64,000 nucleotides of DNA from Opeltia flavorubescens. Lineage: Eukaryota; Ascomycota; Lecanoromycetes; Teloschistales; Teloschistaceae. Numbering within the stretch: position 1 is the first letter of the stretch; each line of letters begins with the position of its first letter. A program made the position numbers and the translations under genes. Positions 42,285 to 56,770 of the stretch are shown piece after piece. Location of the stretch: NCBI GenBank assembly GCA_000442125.1, contig KE546973.1, positions 496,001 to 560,000 of the forward strand, read 5' to 3'. The notes beneath the pieces were generated by a model. That model had not been told where the DNA came from and did no database searches. It was given only the letters and a program-made list of their open reading frames with translations.

Positions 42285-43935
42285 TCACACGGCACTCCTC
42301 CTCCTCTCCCTCCCCATCCTCATCTTCTCCCTCGCCTCCTCAATCTTCCCCTTCCGCCACCCACAATCCTCCGCAAACTCGCAGCTCCCGCACTTATAAG
42401 CCTCTTCAATGCACACCCCCACCGCCGGTCTCTCGCCCCTCCACCACTTCAACTCACTATCAACGTACGCATCCAGCGTCTCCTTGCTGTACAGAAAGGC
42501 TTTAGAGCCCATGACCATTCCATCCGACGCGTTGCGGTATTCCGCGTGGAGGACATTCCCGATGCTCTTTTCGCCGTGGGGGAATGTGGTTTGGAATTCG
42601 CGCATCATGAGACTCCAGAGCTGGTTGAGGGAGTTGTGGGAGAGGAGGAGATCGACGGTGTCGTAGTTGTATTCGGAGGTGGAGGTGGGAGGGTCGGAGT
42701 CGCTTGTCTGGCTCGGTTCGGTGGGGGCGTCGTAGTATAGCTCGCTGATCTGGGCTATGAAACCATCGGTGAAGCGTTCGTCGGGTTGAAGGCGGTAATG
42801 GGAGAAGAGGGTGTTGGTGTCGACGTTGTTGGTTGCCATGTTGGCAAGGAGACGCCGGTAGAGCATCAGTTGCATCGATGTTGGACGGAAAGTTGCGCCC
42901 TTAGGTACGGAGGCTGTGTTGCGAGTTTTGACATCTGTGACATAGATCCGCGACACATCTTTGGATATTGGTTGAGAAGATTCAGCGGTAGCGCCAAAAT
43001 TCTCTTGATTGAGGGTCTGCGAGCCGTTTTGGGAGAGGAAGTCTATGATGCTTCTCTGATCGGCTGGAAGAGGTTGAGGGGCGTTTATAGTAGGGGATTC
43101 CGTTGCTTCCAGCTCTCTGTCCGGACAAATGTAGGATAATTCATCGATAACACCATTGACGACCAGTCCATCAAGGACACCCCAAACTTCAAGCTCTCGG
43201 GTCATGCCCGTTTCCCGCAATGTCCGGAGTCCTTGGATGATATTCCAGAAACGCAAACCCCATGCGTCCTCCTTACTTGTGATATCGATCGCCACCGTCC
43301 GATGCACCTCCTCTTCGAGCGTCTTGTGCACGGCAGAGCCTTGCTTCATGGCGGGCGTGCGCTTCTTCTTTCCATGCTTGGTCAACGTGAACCAATACTG
43401 AAGCTCACACCAGGAAGGCGAAACAAGATCCGTAACGGACAGAGGCTTCATCGGCCTGCTGCGAAAACGCTCGAGTGGCGACCTAAGATCGGGTACTTCG
43501 GGCTCGGGGGCCACAGGAGGAGGGTCAACGGGGGCTTCGATAGATACAGAGCGCTCATGGCGGTCACGTCGAGAACGACTTGCAAAGTTCTCAACTACAT
43601 GCTGAAGCGTCAGTCAGCACCATTCGGAGGTCAAGATTGAATATCGCACCGTTCGCCGCCGAGCTGCGGTTGTCTGCAATCTCAACTGGTGCGTGTGCGC
43701 CTTGCCTTGCAGCTGGAATCGAGTTGCCGGCCAACTGCTGGTGGTACACTCCACACACAGGAGGAAGCCTCGCATGTCGAGGACTTTCATCGTCAACGAT
43801 GTTCGTTAGAATCAAGCCAGAATCCTCTCGAGGTATGACGGGTGTCTGAGATAGCAGACTGGACAAAATGTCCTCTTCGTCTGGTGTGAAGTCGGAGCCA
43901 TAATCACTACCGATATCGTGTTCCATTAGGAACAT
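42285..43935 (-). CDS. EXO5: Exonuclease V (Exo5/Dem1), mitochondrial
   Basis: Two exons (43650-43935 and 42285-43594) give 531 residues; a second ATG three codons in (43926) is an equally good start. The 55-bp intron joins SSAAN to VENFASRSRR. The fold is a PD-(D/E)XK nuclease with an Fe-S cluster. Visible parts are VTDLVSPSWCELQYWF (first cluster Cys), the catalytic Lys-containing strand VTDVKTR, the QLMLYRRLL helix, and the C-terminal Cys cluster CIEEAYKCGSCEFAEDC. Yeast Exo5 is a 5'-directed single-strand DNA exonuclease needed for mitochondrial genome maintenance; human EXO5 acts in the nucleus at stalled forks. No clear mitochondrial presequence is visible: the N-terminus is acidic (DIGSDYGSDFTPDEED), so localisation is open. 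Confidence 0.9.
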
Positions 43936-44509
43936 TCACATAGCAAAATCAGTCTAGCTATCAATCCTTGGCGCTAATGCTTGTAGATTGTTGAGATTGA
44001 TTGTGTCATGAAGCTGTACTGATCAGTGGCCCCCTTACTAATGGAAATTCATGCATGAACTTTACATGAAAGTGCAGATGCCAGGAGCAGGGAAAGCACA
44101 GTCATAGATCTGGAAAGAGCAATGAAGCGAAGTCTATGAATATGATTATGACATTACTCTAATGTTTCTATATTATTATGAATCAAGCGCCTAGATCGCC
44201 TCAAATTAGATATTAAATCATTATGCTTATTGAAATCCGACTATGGCATCAAAGACCATGTGCAATATCAGATAGAGAAATGAATAAATTACAAATATCT
44301 CTCGTGGTATCATCAACATGACTCATTACCGCAATCCATATCCGCTATGCTAAACTCGCATCGGTCCAAAAGACTATGCAAATGAAACTGAGGATTTCAG
44401 TGAAGGAACCCAAAATGCCACCCAAGTCTAGCCGCGCTCATACAAATACATCCTTGCCACCAAAACATCCAAGAAGGCGTCACCAAAAGACAATATGGAC
44501 GCACTTTTG
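43936..44509. other. Intergenic, EXO5 upstream region
   Basis: These 574 bp lie between the EXO5 start and the 3' end of the Rpn4-like gene. The sequence is AT-rich around 44.1-44.3 kb. It should hold the EXO5 promoter; no gene is seen. Confidence 0.5.
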
Positions 44510-46678
44510 TCATCCTCGTCGCTTCGTCTTGCCAGGAAAGTCAACTTCGGGGTGAACAACCCGCATGTGCCTCGTCAATGCATCGTTCCTCGAGAAGGTC
44601 TTTTCCTCGGTACAGAGGTGGCAACGGACCTTCTGCTTTCGGTTGTTATGAATGGTATCTTCGTGCCGTGTCAGGTCGTAAGACCTCGAGAAGACTGTGT
44701 TGCAGGGTTTGCCCGTTGACGGGTTAATACGGTCACACTTGTGAGGACCGGCTTGTTGATTCCGGTTAACCGGAGCGTTACTACTCGAAGGGGTTGTGGC
44801 TGAGCTCGGTGTCGTGGTGGATGACGTGGTCGGTGCAACGGTCATAACTCGGGGCGGCGAACTCCGATGTGCTTCCCTGCGGTGTTTTTGCAACTTCGCA
44901 GCAGTCTCAAAGCGGGCGGCACAGCTTTGCGACATACATGTGTAGGATCCAGTGGCGGCCGCCGTGTCCGATGGTCGCTGCATTCCCGGCGACGACGGCG
45001 AGCGCTGGCTTGCTTCGGCGCTGGAAGTGAACTCTGGTCGAGTCATATTTTCTGATTGCGTGGTTTCGCTTTTGGATGACTCCATCGAGGTCAGCTGGGT
45101 GGGAAACTCGGGGGCCTGATCAGAAGTGCTGCGTAGGCTGCTGCTCTGGCGTATGAAAGGGTATGGCTGTTGCATTTGAACATTGCCTGGAACTGAGGGA
45201 GGCATGAAGGTGATGTTCGATCCCGATTGACCCGATGCAGTAGACGCAGCGAGGTTGGAAGGCCTTGATCGCCTTGGGGCCATATTGCGATAGCTTCGCT
45301 CGCTTGTATTGTCGTCAACATCGCTTTGAGACAAATTGGGGGTGCTGGAGGCAAAAGTCGATAGGTGATTTTCGCGCTTGTCCTGGTTGAAGAGGGGCAC
45401 CTTGGCGTCCTCATCCGCTTCGTTGTAATCAAGCGCAACCTCTTTTGGAGAAATTGTCGGTGGAGTCACAAAGTCATCTGGCCTTGGTTGATGCTCTGCC
45501 ATTGCCAGTGCATCCGACTCTGCCTTCTGTTGCTCCCTCATTTGCGCAGCCGAGTTCAGCCGAGCCGGAGAATTCGGTGTCGAACGTGAAAATCTCTCAT
45601 TAGCATATCTGTATCCCGCCGTGAAGGGCGACCGCTCGCGTGCAATGTTCGCCACTGGCGACGCTGATCTGGCTGTTACATGTCCATTCTGCGCAGCTTG
45701 TAATAATTCGTTGAACACCGAGTTTTTCTGCGGGGACAAGAAGTTCTCTTGTGGAATGTACTGTTGTGGCTGCTGAGGAGGAGCAGATGTAGTCAATGAC
45801 GGGTTGTACAATTCATCCTGATAGATATCGGACATGGTACGGTTGAGTTTGGTGTCATTGCGATGGCCGTTTGACGTTGTCCTCATCAGCTCATTGTAGT
45901 CCCCTTCAAATGACGCTCGCGATGAATGACTTTGATTGTTAATATTGGATGCGCGCTGTTGCTCCATCAAGGCCTGTCTCATAGCACTTTGCACGGCCTG
46001 GAAAGACTCCACGTCAGCTGCCGCCGGATTGTAGTCCTGGAACGCGGGCGCAAGGAATGATTCGTGGTTCTGAGAAGTCTGCGGGCCGGATTGCGACTTA
46101 GAGTATTGAGCTGCTGAAGGGTATCCAGAATCGTACAAATCGAAATGAGCTGACGCGATCGAAGTTGAATCAGGATCAACAATCTGTGGATATGCTAGCG
46201 TCTGCGTATAGGGAGAATCTGGTCCAATTGATGCGACCGACGAGTCTGACGATATCCTTTTATGCCCACGATACCCACGGTTGATGGATCGTCTCTGCAA
46301 CGCTTGTGGGCTCAGATGGGTAGGATACTCGGAACAGTCCCAGGCAGCGGTGTTACCGTCTACCATGGACGGAGGACTGTTGAATGATGGGTCGAGCAAA
46401 GGGAAATTGGACGAAGGTTGCTGCACACGAATCGATGGATTGAATAGTGAATCCGTGTTGATGTATTCGCTTTCTGAAAAATCGTTGGTGTAGAAACAGT
46501 CGTAAGAAGGAGTGGAAGGATTGGAATGCACGTAGTGGTCGGAAGGTGAATAAAATTCTGGTAATTGAGCAACAGAAGTAGAATATTGCGACTTTGAATT
46601 TGGCGCTGGACAGAGGTGTGGAACGTGGTAAACAGGAGATTGTTGTGGAGTGGAAGAAGCCGATGATGATGATGACAT
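44510..46678 (-). CDS. C2H2 transcription factor, Rpn4-like
   Basis: A single uninterrupted exon encodes 722 residues. The first 570 residues are Ser/Gln/Pro-rich with acidic patches (DYNEADEDAKVPLF) and look like an activation region. Three zinc fingers follow: residues 581-604 (CMSQSC...HRREAH), 648-677 (CDRINPSTGKPC...RHEDTIH, with a long Cys-Cys loop) and 686-709 (CHLCTEEKTFSRNDALTRHMRVVH). The last two, with FSRSYDLTRHEDTIH and KTFSRNDALTRH, match the paired fingers of fungal Rpn4, the activator of proteasome genes through the PACE element GGTGGCAAA. Rpn4 is itself short-lived in yeast; a degron here is not shown. The assignment rests on finger arrangement, so a related C2H2 factor remains possible. 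Confidence 0.8.
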   Translation of the reverse strand: MSSSSSASSTPQQSPVYHVPHLCPAPNSKSQYSTSVAQLPEFYSPSDHYVHSNPSTPSYDCFYTNDFSESEYINTDSLFNPSIRVQQPSSNFPLLDPSFNSPPSMVDGNTAAWDCSEYPTHLSPQALQRRSINRGYRGHKRISSDSSVASIGPDSPYTQTLAYPQIVDPDSTSIASAHFDLYDSGYPSAAQYSKSQSGPQTSQNHESFLAPAFQDYNPAAADVESFQAVQSAMRQALMEQQRASNINNQSHSSRASFEGDYNELMRTTSNGHRNDTKLNRTMSDIYQDELYNPSLTTSAPPQQPQQYIPQENFLSPQKNSVFNELLQAAQNGHVTARSASPVANIARERSPFTAGYRYANERFSRSTPNSPARLNSAAQMREQQKAESDALAMAEHQPRPDDFVTPPTISPKEVALDYNEADEDAKVPLFNQDKRENHLSTFASSTPNLSQSDVDDNTSERSYRNMAPRRSRPSNLAASTASGQSGSNITFMPPSVPGNVQMQQPYPFIRQSSSLRSTSDQAPEFPTQLTSMESSKSETTQSENMTRPEFTSSAEASQRSPSSPGMQRPSDTAAATGSYTCMSQSCAARFETAAKLQKHRREAHRSSPPRVMTVAPTTSSTTTPSSATTPSSSNAPVNRNQQAGPHKCDRINPSTGKPCNTVFSRSYDLTRHEDTIHNNRKQKVRCHLCTEEKTFSRNDALTRHMRVVHPEVDFPGKTKRRG

Positions 46679-49600
46679 TTTCTGGTCGGAAATGAAAATG
46701 GTCGGTCTTTGGAGGCAGCACGGATGACAGCCGAGACAAGCCTATATCTTCAAACTCTGAGTCCACGGAAAGTTAGTAAAGGAATCGGACTCGTGACTGC
46801 AACACCGTATTACTCATAAGCTAACCAAAGCTTATGGATGCAACAGAAGAGAGCTCGGTGTTGGTTCTTGGTTGAGGACTCTCATCGGTGCCAGAGGGTC
46901 CCATTCAAATACATTGAATTTTTTCTCGTCTAGGCCCGAGGCAACGTCATTCCATTGTGCACTCGCAGGGGCTATGGAACACTGACATTGCATTCGATAC
47001 CACGCCAGCCAGTCGTCTGCCAATGTCTCAATCCCCGCTCGTGCATGCGTGCACCCTCCTTCCGTGATTCGGAATGTGATGCCGATCATGAACCCGATTT
47101 GCTTGTTACCAATTTTAGCCACATTTTAGCTGGCCTTTTCCGCGTATCGCCTAGACGCAATTTAGTCATGGTCCGGCCCTTGATCCTTTTGCTACCCTAC
47201 CTGCCTGCCATTGTAAGCTGCATATCATCGGCTCTACCACATAATCTTCGATGTAGATGTGCGAATGACTTCAAGAGGGGCAGAGGCGCAGCTTGATGAT
47301 GTGGCTAGTGATTGAGACACCTACAGAATTGAACCGGAAATGTTACGATCCGAATATTTCATCCATTCCCTTTTACTGCCAGGCGAAGTGTACATAATCA
47401 TGAATTGATTGGCTAAACAACTACCGACTGACCTCGTGACCCAAAAATGATCCATGTCTTTGCCAAGACATTCAGAGTCAATACGCTGTTTTGTGGTACT
47501 TGGTACGATATACGTATGCTCTGAGCCTCCATTTACCCTGAGCGAAATCGGGCCGATCACTGCATCACAGGAACAATATGTCTTGACTCAAGCTGAACAA
47601 GCACTGCAGTCGATTTTAGGTTTCCTCCTCGCCTGCTCAATACCGCGTAATCGTGTCCTTTCATTGTGTCGGCCGCAGATCGTATATGATTGCCTAATCA
47701 ATAATCATGTAGAACGCAAAAGAGTGAAACGGGACTTGCGTACGTACACTTACAGCTTTCTGAACCCCCAACAGCAAGTTTTACAAGTACACAGCTGGAA
47801 GTGCTCATCGGTGTCGCCGAACATGCATGGTTGAAGACAGCTGGAGGCTCAAGAAATTAGACGCTAGAAGCTTCTGATTGAAGGAGGGATAGCATAGAAA
47901 TTCCAGAACGGGCTGGGAAGGTTCAAAGCGTCTGCAAGGTACTCATACCCATGGCCCCCATGGTCGGAAGCGACCGCTCTACATGCATAGAAGGTGCTGG
48001 CCATTTTGATGGAAGACCCAAATGCCCCCCAGATTTTCCTACTAGATCTACCCAATGTCAGCACTTTAGATCTGGGCGCGTGGCAGTGCAGCGATCTTTC
48101 CCCCAAATGGTTATTGTAACCCAAATTCTCAAGCCACACCCGTGCTCGGCGTGCGAAAATCTTTTACCCGAACCATCTCCTCGGGTAGAGGTCGAGGGTC
48201 CTTGTGTCTCCGTCTCTGCTGGCAGCAGTACACATAGACCACGTAGACAATTGTTGAAAGGTGAGTATTGTCAGAAAAAACAGACCGATGCTTCAAGGCG
48301 GTGCTCTGTACTCATCATAGGGCCGAAAGCGTTCGCATGCTCTGTCGGTGGCTGCGCGTAGGCCAAGTATTCGACTGCTGTTCCATTCAAGCTGACCATG
48401 CTTGTTCTTGGTCAACAAAACGCATAATCAATCAGGTATCAGCTGCGATGCTGTGATCCTGCTGTAAGCTTGAGGCACCACTCGTACAGAGCCCTTAATT
48501 ACGTCCGTACACCGTAAGCCACATCTGATCATACTGCGTTATAGGCAGGTTCAGGATTCTGTCGGCGTATTCCATGGTTCTATACGAACGATTGTCAGAA
48601 TATGGGGAATGAGGAATTCATCGTGTTCAAATTGGGTAAATGATACCATGTGACATGCGCACTGTCGGGGATTTTGCTGACAACCTGCCTGATGCTTAAC
48701 GAGCTGACCGCTGCTGCCAAGCAACCTTGGGGTACCAAGGAATCCAACTTCATGTTGCACCATTCAATGGCAGCAATGTCAGCTTCTGCCCAGTTGAAAC
48801 TGTCACATTGTGATCACGATCCAGAAGATTTTGTGTAGCAGCTTTATGATTAGTAGCCTGTGTCTCATGTTGTTCTGATGGAGATTCGGGACGAATTGGG
48901 AAATGTTATCGAGACCTATTATCCTTGAAATACTGCATTTTCAAAACGACCAATGATTAAAACCAATCATTGCTCGAAGAGTCTATAGACTCATGCCTTG
49001 TATGATATTATTGATAGAAGGATCCAGCAAAAACCCTATTTAATGGGATCGAGATCATCGATTACAAGGATTTGCCCACGGTCTGGGGAAAACATTCTCA
49101 CAAGATATGTGCAATTTTGTGACATCGTTTCCACTGCAGAATGATTCTTATCCTCCCTTTCTAATTATTATCATTATTGATTTGGAAATTTTGGCCTGGA
49201 AATCTAGAATTGCATATTGGATGACACGATTGCAATATACATTATGCATCAGTCTACTGATAAATCTTGATCGCGGTCATTTGCAGATTCTCAAATTACC
49301 ATCCAATTGTCTCTTTATTTGGCAACGCTTACTAATTTACCTGGAAGATATGAAGGATCAAGCACCATGTTACAATATGTGAACTTGGCATCTAAGATAG
49401 ATTATGTTATGTTGTCTTTTGAAGACGCAGCTTTTTACTATCGTCGTACAACGTCCGAATGCTAAATGAATAGCTTTGCTGTCTCATTCAAATACGCCAT
49501 CTTAGATTGCTGCGACAGACAAGCAATGCTCCAAGCCATTTTATCAAGTGCATTGTTTGCCCTGCTGATTTCTGATCTGTAAGAGCAATAATACTACGCC

Positions 49601-50180
49601 TCGCAGCAAGTTTTCCTACGTGTACGTTGTAAAACATTGTTAGATGCGAGCCTGTCTAGAATGCAATGTATCGATATAGATTCCACATCTTTCAAGTTCC
49701 ACAGCTATTCCTAGCTTTGCCTGCCTATGCGCCTTAATTCTGCTCCTTTCCAAACGAGCTCCAAACACTCGGTGATAGTCACACAAGAACGCTTCTCCAG
49801 CGTTGTTGGGGTTTGCACGCACATTTACGTGGTAAAAGAATTTCTAGGCAAGAAGATCACTTGGTGGAGGGTGCATGGATGGATAGCATAGAATTATGTG
49901 GGCAAAAAGAACACGAATTCAAAAGATCTAGAGTATGATTGGATGCACGCGGATGAAGTTGAAGCTTGGGATTATTTCAATGGTATCATTCCGTACTAAT
50001 GACTATTGCCGTGTCGACTCCCCTGATCCCTATGATACAAATCGCATCAATGATCCCCAATCAGCAAAACAAACAACACCAATGTGCGAATCGCCATGAA
50101 TCATCGATGATAGACTTTGTGACCGAAGCTATCGGATGGGAGAAGTCGTGAAAATGTCGGATAGAAGGATGATGACAAAT
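46679..50180. other. Large gene-free block
   Basis: This 3.5-kb stretch holds the upstream region of the Rpn4-like gene and the 3' end of histone H4. It includes a short inverted repeat (cataagct at 46815-46822 and agcttatg at 46829-46836) about 140 bp upstream of the Rpn4-like start. Orphan frames at 47454-47834 and 47951-48361 (plus) have no domain. The stretch from about 48.9 to 49.6 kb is AT-rich. It may contain a long 5' leader or a noncoding RNA. Confidence 0.4.
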
Positions 50181-50646
<466 letters not shown>

Positions 50647-51344
50647 ATTGATAGAAGTTTGAGATGAACTAAAAATGGGTGATAGTTGATAGTGGATGGG
50701 TTGACGTTGAGCAGTTGGCTTTGGTTGGTTGGTTAGATTGATGGGTAAGGAAGATGGAGATAGTGGCAGTTCCAATATATTACCTGGGAGGGGCGCGTGC
50801 AGTGATTAGGCTAGCGCCGTCGCTTCAAACAGAGAATCAGGGTTCCCAAATTCCAACCACTAGCGCCAAATTACCTCCATCGAATTTCCAGCAATGCAAC
50901 AACGCAAGTATACTATGACTCATATCTTGCCAAAAATCATGTCGACATCACCTGAGCATCACAAATTTTCAATTAAATCATTAGGGTGTGGTATGGATGG
51001 AAATTGGAAAAGTTGCGGATAAAGTGTGAATGCTCTGATCTCTGATTGGTCGGTTCACTTTTATTTTCGATTTATTGCACGGCAGACTCTCGCTTAACAA
51101 ATTCATGTTTTGATGTTCCAAATCCAACGCATCAAAGCAACGGTCTAAATCCGCCTAGCGTGCTTGTGGCTCGCGCCTGCCTGATCACCCGCTTCTTCGA
51201 AATACTACAAGTTCCCACCCGCTTCCTACTTCCATCATTCTTACACTATCCATCAACCAACCAACCAAATCCATCAGCAATAGCCTCTTTTTATCATCTA
51301 CAACTTCAAAAACACCATTTTAATCATCGTCAAGGTTATTAGCA
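50647..51344. promoter_or_regulatory. Divergent H4/H3 promoter region
   Basis: The 698 bp between the two histone start codons must contain both promoters, as is usual for fungal H3-H4 pairs. CCAAT-type sequences are seen near 50771 (ccaat) and 51043 (attgg). Coordinated S-phase expression is expected for the family but is not shown by the sequence. Confidence 0.75.
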
Positions 51345-53770
<2,426 letters not shown>

Positions 53771-56770
53771 TCAGGTCGGAGACCCTCCACCCCTGGACAA
53801 CTGCCTAAGCAAGTTGAGCTTCTCCTGCGCGGCCAAGAATGCCGCTTCCGACTGCGGACTTCTACCCCTCCCAATAAGAGGAGCACTACCGTGAGTATTC
53901 TGCTGTTGCGCTTGCTGTTGCTGCCACGTTTGTGGCGTTGGTGGCTGCTGGGAGTTTGGGGAGAAGAATGCTGGATTGATGTGGGCACCTGGAGGTAGGT
54001 TTGGAGGCACTGGGCTGGTCGGAGAGGCAGCTTGATGTTGTGGATACTGGCGATTCGGCGTTATAGGAGAGTTTTGTTGATAGGGAAATGTGTTTGGATG
54101 TGTGTATGATTGGGGAATTGGAGGTTGTGAATATTGACCGACATTGTAATTTGCATATGGTGGTTGTTGGAAAGAGGGAGTGGACTGGTGGTAAGAAGCA
54201 TTATAGGAAGGGGGGTTGTATTGACCTGGTGGGGAAGCGTTTGACCATCCTTGAGAAGGTGAGGCATGGTATGTGTTATATTGAGGAAGAAGATTTGGCT
54301 CTTGCCCGATTGGTTGAGAGGAAGGAGGTGCAAATGTCTGATGTTTCTGGTGCTGGTAACTGTAATCTCCGTTTCGATGGTCTCGATTGAAATCACCGCC
54401 ACCTCTCCGATCACCTCGCCCTCCCCGCCCACCTCGACCGCGGTCGCCTCGTCCTCTTCCTCGATCGGGTCTCCCTCGTCGAGGTTCTTGACCATTGGCA
54501 GCGATGTTAGGGCGGTATATCGGCTGTTCTTGAGGTGCTTCGCGATGACCCATGGCCTCGTGCAGATTGGTTGGTCTGGACAGGGGTGTATAGAGATCAT
54601 CAACATCGTTTTGTTCATCATAGCTGATTGGAGGGCGTTCAGGAAGGGGCTCGAAAACACGATCGTCAGCTTGGTTGGATCTCCCTCCTCTTCTTACACG
54701 GCTCCCTCCTGGTCCTCTAGCGAACCCGTCACCTCGATCCGCTCTACCCCCTCGTTTTGATTGCCTTGCCTGCTTTATCCTTCGCTTGTGCTCAGCTTCT
54801 GCTTCATCGTCCGAGAACTCAAGCTCATCATCGCCGACTTCCTCGTCGTGAATGTTGGAGGCATCTGATCCCTTGAAAGCTTTAAGATTCTGTGTGAATA
54901 TGTACTTGGCATGCTGTTCAACGTAAAAGACCAAGGTCCCTTTTGAGAGCCCAGCTTCTGCAATCGCTGCCGCATTTGTAAATCGCACCGCATAGTATGG
55001 TTGACGGACCTGGCCCAAAGTTTCTGCAATCAGTCCAATAACTGACCGGTCCTCAAGACATAGCAGTGACCCATTCTCAAGAGCTTGCCTTTCTCCTGAT
55101 ACCTTGGCTTTGATAACAATGCTATTCTCCACGACGTGCTCGACAACCCCAAGCTCAGCGATAGCCATAGCTGGGGTAACCTCGATCTGTGGTTTTGGGA
55201 CAATTTCATCCGGTTTTTCGTTCAACGTCCGTAGGGGTCCAGAAGCACCCTTGCTCCCCTTGCCTTCATCTTCCGATCCACCATCCTCTTGCATAAGTCG
55301 ACGAGCTTCCTCTTCAGGGTCTAGCATCTTGTAGTCACTGTCCGCAGAAGACGAAGAAGAGGAATCAGAATCCGAGTCAGTTGACGATTCAATCGGGGAC
55401 GAGTCAATCTCAAATTCTGCTTCATCATTCTCCTTTCCTTCACCATCCACCTTTGCTTCAGCACTCTCCTCGGCTTCAACCATATCTCTGGATGTCTGGG
55501 CACCTTCCGGGACTGGAAAATGTGAGGCTTTGGATTGGTCAGAATGTGATTCTACTTCTTTGTCCTCCGCTCCGTTGATCGATCGTCCCGCAGTTTTAGG
55601 AGAAGATGGTAGCCGCTGAATCATTTCCGGAACTACATGAAGTATCTCTTTGGACTGCTCAGACTGAATGGGTACTGATGCCCCATCTTCGTTCTTATTG
55701 GGCGACTGTTCAGTACTCGTAGGAGAGCCTGACGGGCGCAGGAGGTTATCGAGTGGTTGCTCTTGTCCCAATGAACTAGTAATAACTGTCCCATTCTCCG
55801 GCTTTGTTTCCTCTGTGGGCTCTGACGGCCGCTGCTTGGGCCCAGCCGTAACTTCTGGGTCCTTGAACGACTTCAATTGATCCAGTTCCTGCACCGTCTG
55901 TTGTATCCCATCAATTTGTTGCTCTGTATTCTTAGGACGATCTAGATCTTGCTGACTACTCTCAGGTTTAGATGGCTTTGGGTCCTTTGATGTACTTGTA
56001 GTCGCCAGTACACGCTTCTGTAGATCACTGTTCGTACTCGTTGACCCATTCAGGTCAACTACATCGACTCCACTAGCCCCATGGTGTGATTCAGCGGAAT
56101 CGTTCACCCGCAGAGGCTGACCATCGTCGTTTGAATTGCTGTGCTCATCACTCTTGTCTGAGCTGTATTGTATGCTACCCAAGGGTTTGGTCATGGCTTC
56201 TGGTTGCGAGTAACCCGGCCGTAACGAGCTCACTGATGGCCGATTTTCTCCCAAGGAGCCACATGCCTCCACGGACGTCGAAGGATTTATTATAGCTTCA
56301 TCTTCATAATGACTGCGCTTAGCTTTTATATTGCCCGCCGTGTCAAATTTACCACTCATCTCAATTTGTCTTGGATGCGACAGTCTCGCCAGCGATTCCA
56401 CCTTTTGTGACTCATCGTTGAGGTGATCCAGTTGAGGACTGTAAAATCTCGTGGCTCGTGATTCGATAATTGAGCTCTGTTCGGGACCGCTGAGAGTCGA
56501 TTGATATAAGCCTAGGCCTGGCAATTGGATGTGCTGATATTGTAGGCTTAATGGCTGTGGTGCTTGACTGATTTGCGTCGCCGATTTCGCAGGGCCTTGC
56601 TCCCTTTGACTGATGACGACTGGAGAATCGCCATACAGATCGTCTGCGTCATCTAAATCATCAATTGGATTTGTGGGATCTGGCGAGTCGCTCTGATGAT
56701 TTTCGAGGCAGAGCTTCTTGGATGTGGGTGAGAATAAATCCATGCCAGATTGTGTGGCCGGTCGCTTCAT
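53771..56770 (-). CDS. NAF1: H/ACA snoRNP assembly factor Naf1
   Basis: A single 999-codon exon. The Gar1/Naf1 beta-barrel domain lies at about residues 530-640 (AIAELGVVEHVVENSIVIKA, VIGLIAETLGQV, LVFYVEQHAKYIFTQ). It is preceded by a long Ser/Glu/Gln-rich region with an acidic, Ser-rich stretch (DSDSDSSSSSSADSDY). It is followed by Arg/Gly-rich RGG-type clusters (about residues 700-780) and a Gln/Pro-rich tail. Naf1 escorts Cbf5-Nop10-Nhp2 during H/ACA snoRNP biogenesis in the nucleus and is then replaced by Gar1. At 999 residues it is about twice the size of budding yeast Naf1, the excess lying in low-complexity parts. It is divergent from ALG9, with 265 bp between starts. Confidence 0.92.
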   Translation of the reverse strand: MKRPATQSGMDLFSPTSKKLCLENHQSDSPDPTNPIDDLDDADDLYGDSPVVISQREQGPAKSATQISQAPQPLSLQYQHIQLPGLGLYQSTLSGPEQSSIIESRATRFYSPQLDHLNDESQKVESLARLSHPRQIEMSGKFDTAGNIKAKRSHYEDEAIINPSTSVEACGSLGENRPSVSSLRPGYSQPEAMTKPLGSIQYSSDKSDEHSNSNDDGQPLRVNDSAESHHGASGVDVVDLNGSTSTNSDLQKRVLATTSTSKDPKPSKPESSQQDLDRPKNTEQQIDGIQQTVQELDQLKSFKDPEVTAGPKQRPSEPTEETKPENGTVITSSLGQEQPLDNLLRPSGSPTSTEQSPNKNEDGASVPIQSEQSKEILHVVPEMIQRLPSSPKTAGRSINGAEDKEVESHSDQSKASHFPVPEGAQTSRDMVEAEESAEAKVDGEGKENDEAEFEIDSSPIESSTDSDSDSSSSSSADSDYKMLDPEEEARRLMQEDGGSEDEGKGSKGASGPLRTLNEKPDEIVPKPQIEVTPAMAIAELGVVEHVVENSIVIKAKVSGERQALENGSLLCLEDRSVIGLIAETLGQVRQPYYAVRFTNAAAIAEAGLSKGTLVFYVEQHAKYIFTQNLKAFKGSDASNIHDEEVGDDELEFSDDEAEAEHKRRIKQARQSKRGGRADRGDGFARGPGGSRVRRGGRSNQADDRVFEPLPERPPISYDEQNDVDDLYTPLSRPTNLHEAMGHREAPQEQPIYRPNIAANGQEPRRGRPDRGRGRGDRGRGGRGGRGDRRGGGDFNRDHRNGDYSYQHQKHQTFAPPSSQPIGQEPNLLPQYNTYHASPSQGWSNASPPGQYNPPSYNASYHQSTPSFQQPPYANYNVGQYSQPPIPQSYTHPNTFPYQQNSPITPNRQYPQHQAASPTSPVPPNLPPGAHINPAFFSPNSQQPPTPQTWQQQQAQQQNTHGSAPLIGRGRSPQSEAAFLAAQEKLNLLRQLSRGGGSPT

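Noticed and set aside
47454-48361. Two orphan plus-strand frames of 126 and 136 codons
   Set aside because: There is no recognisable domain, no splice structure and no sequence features of coding regions; they are likely chance frames.
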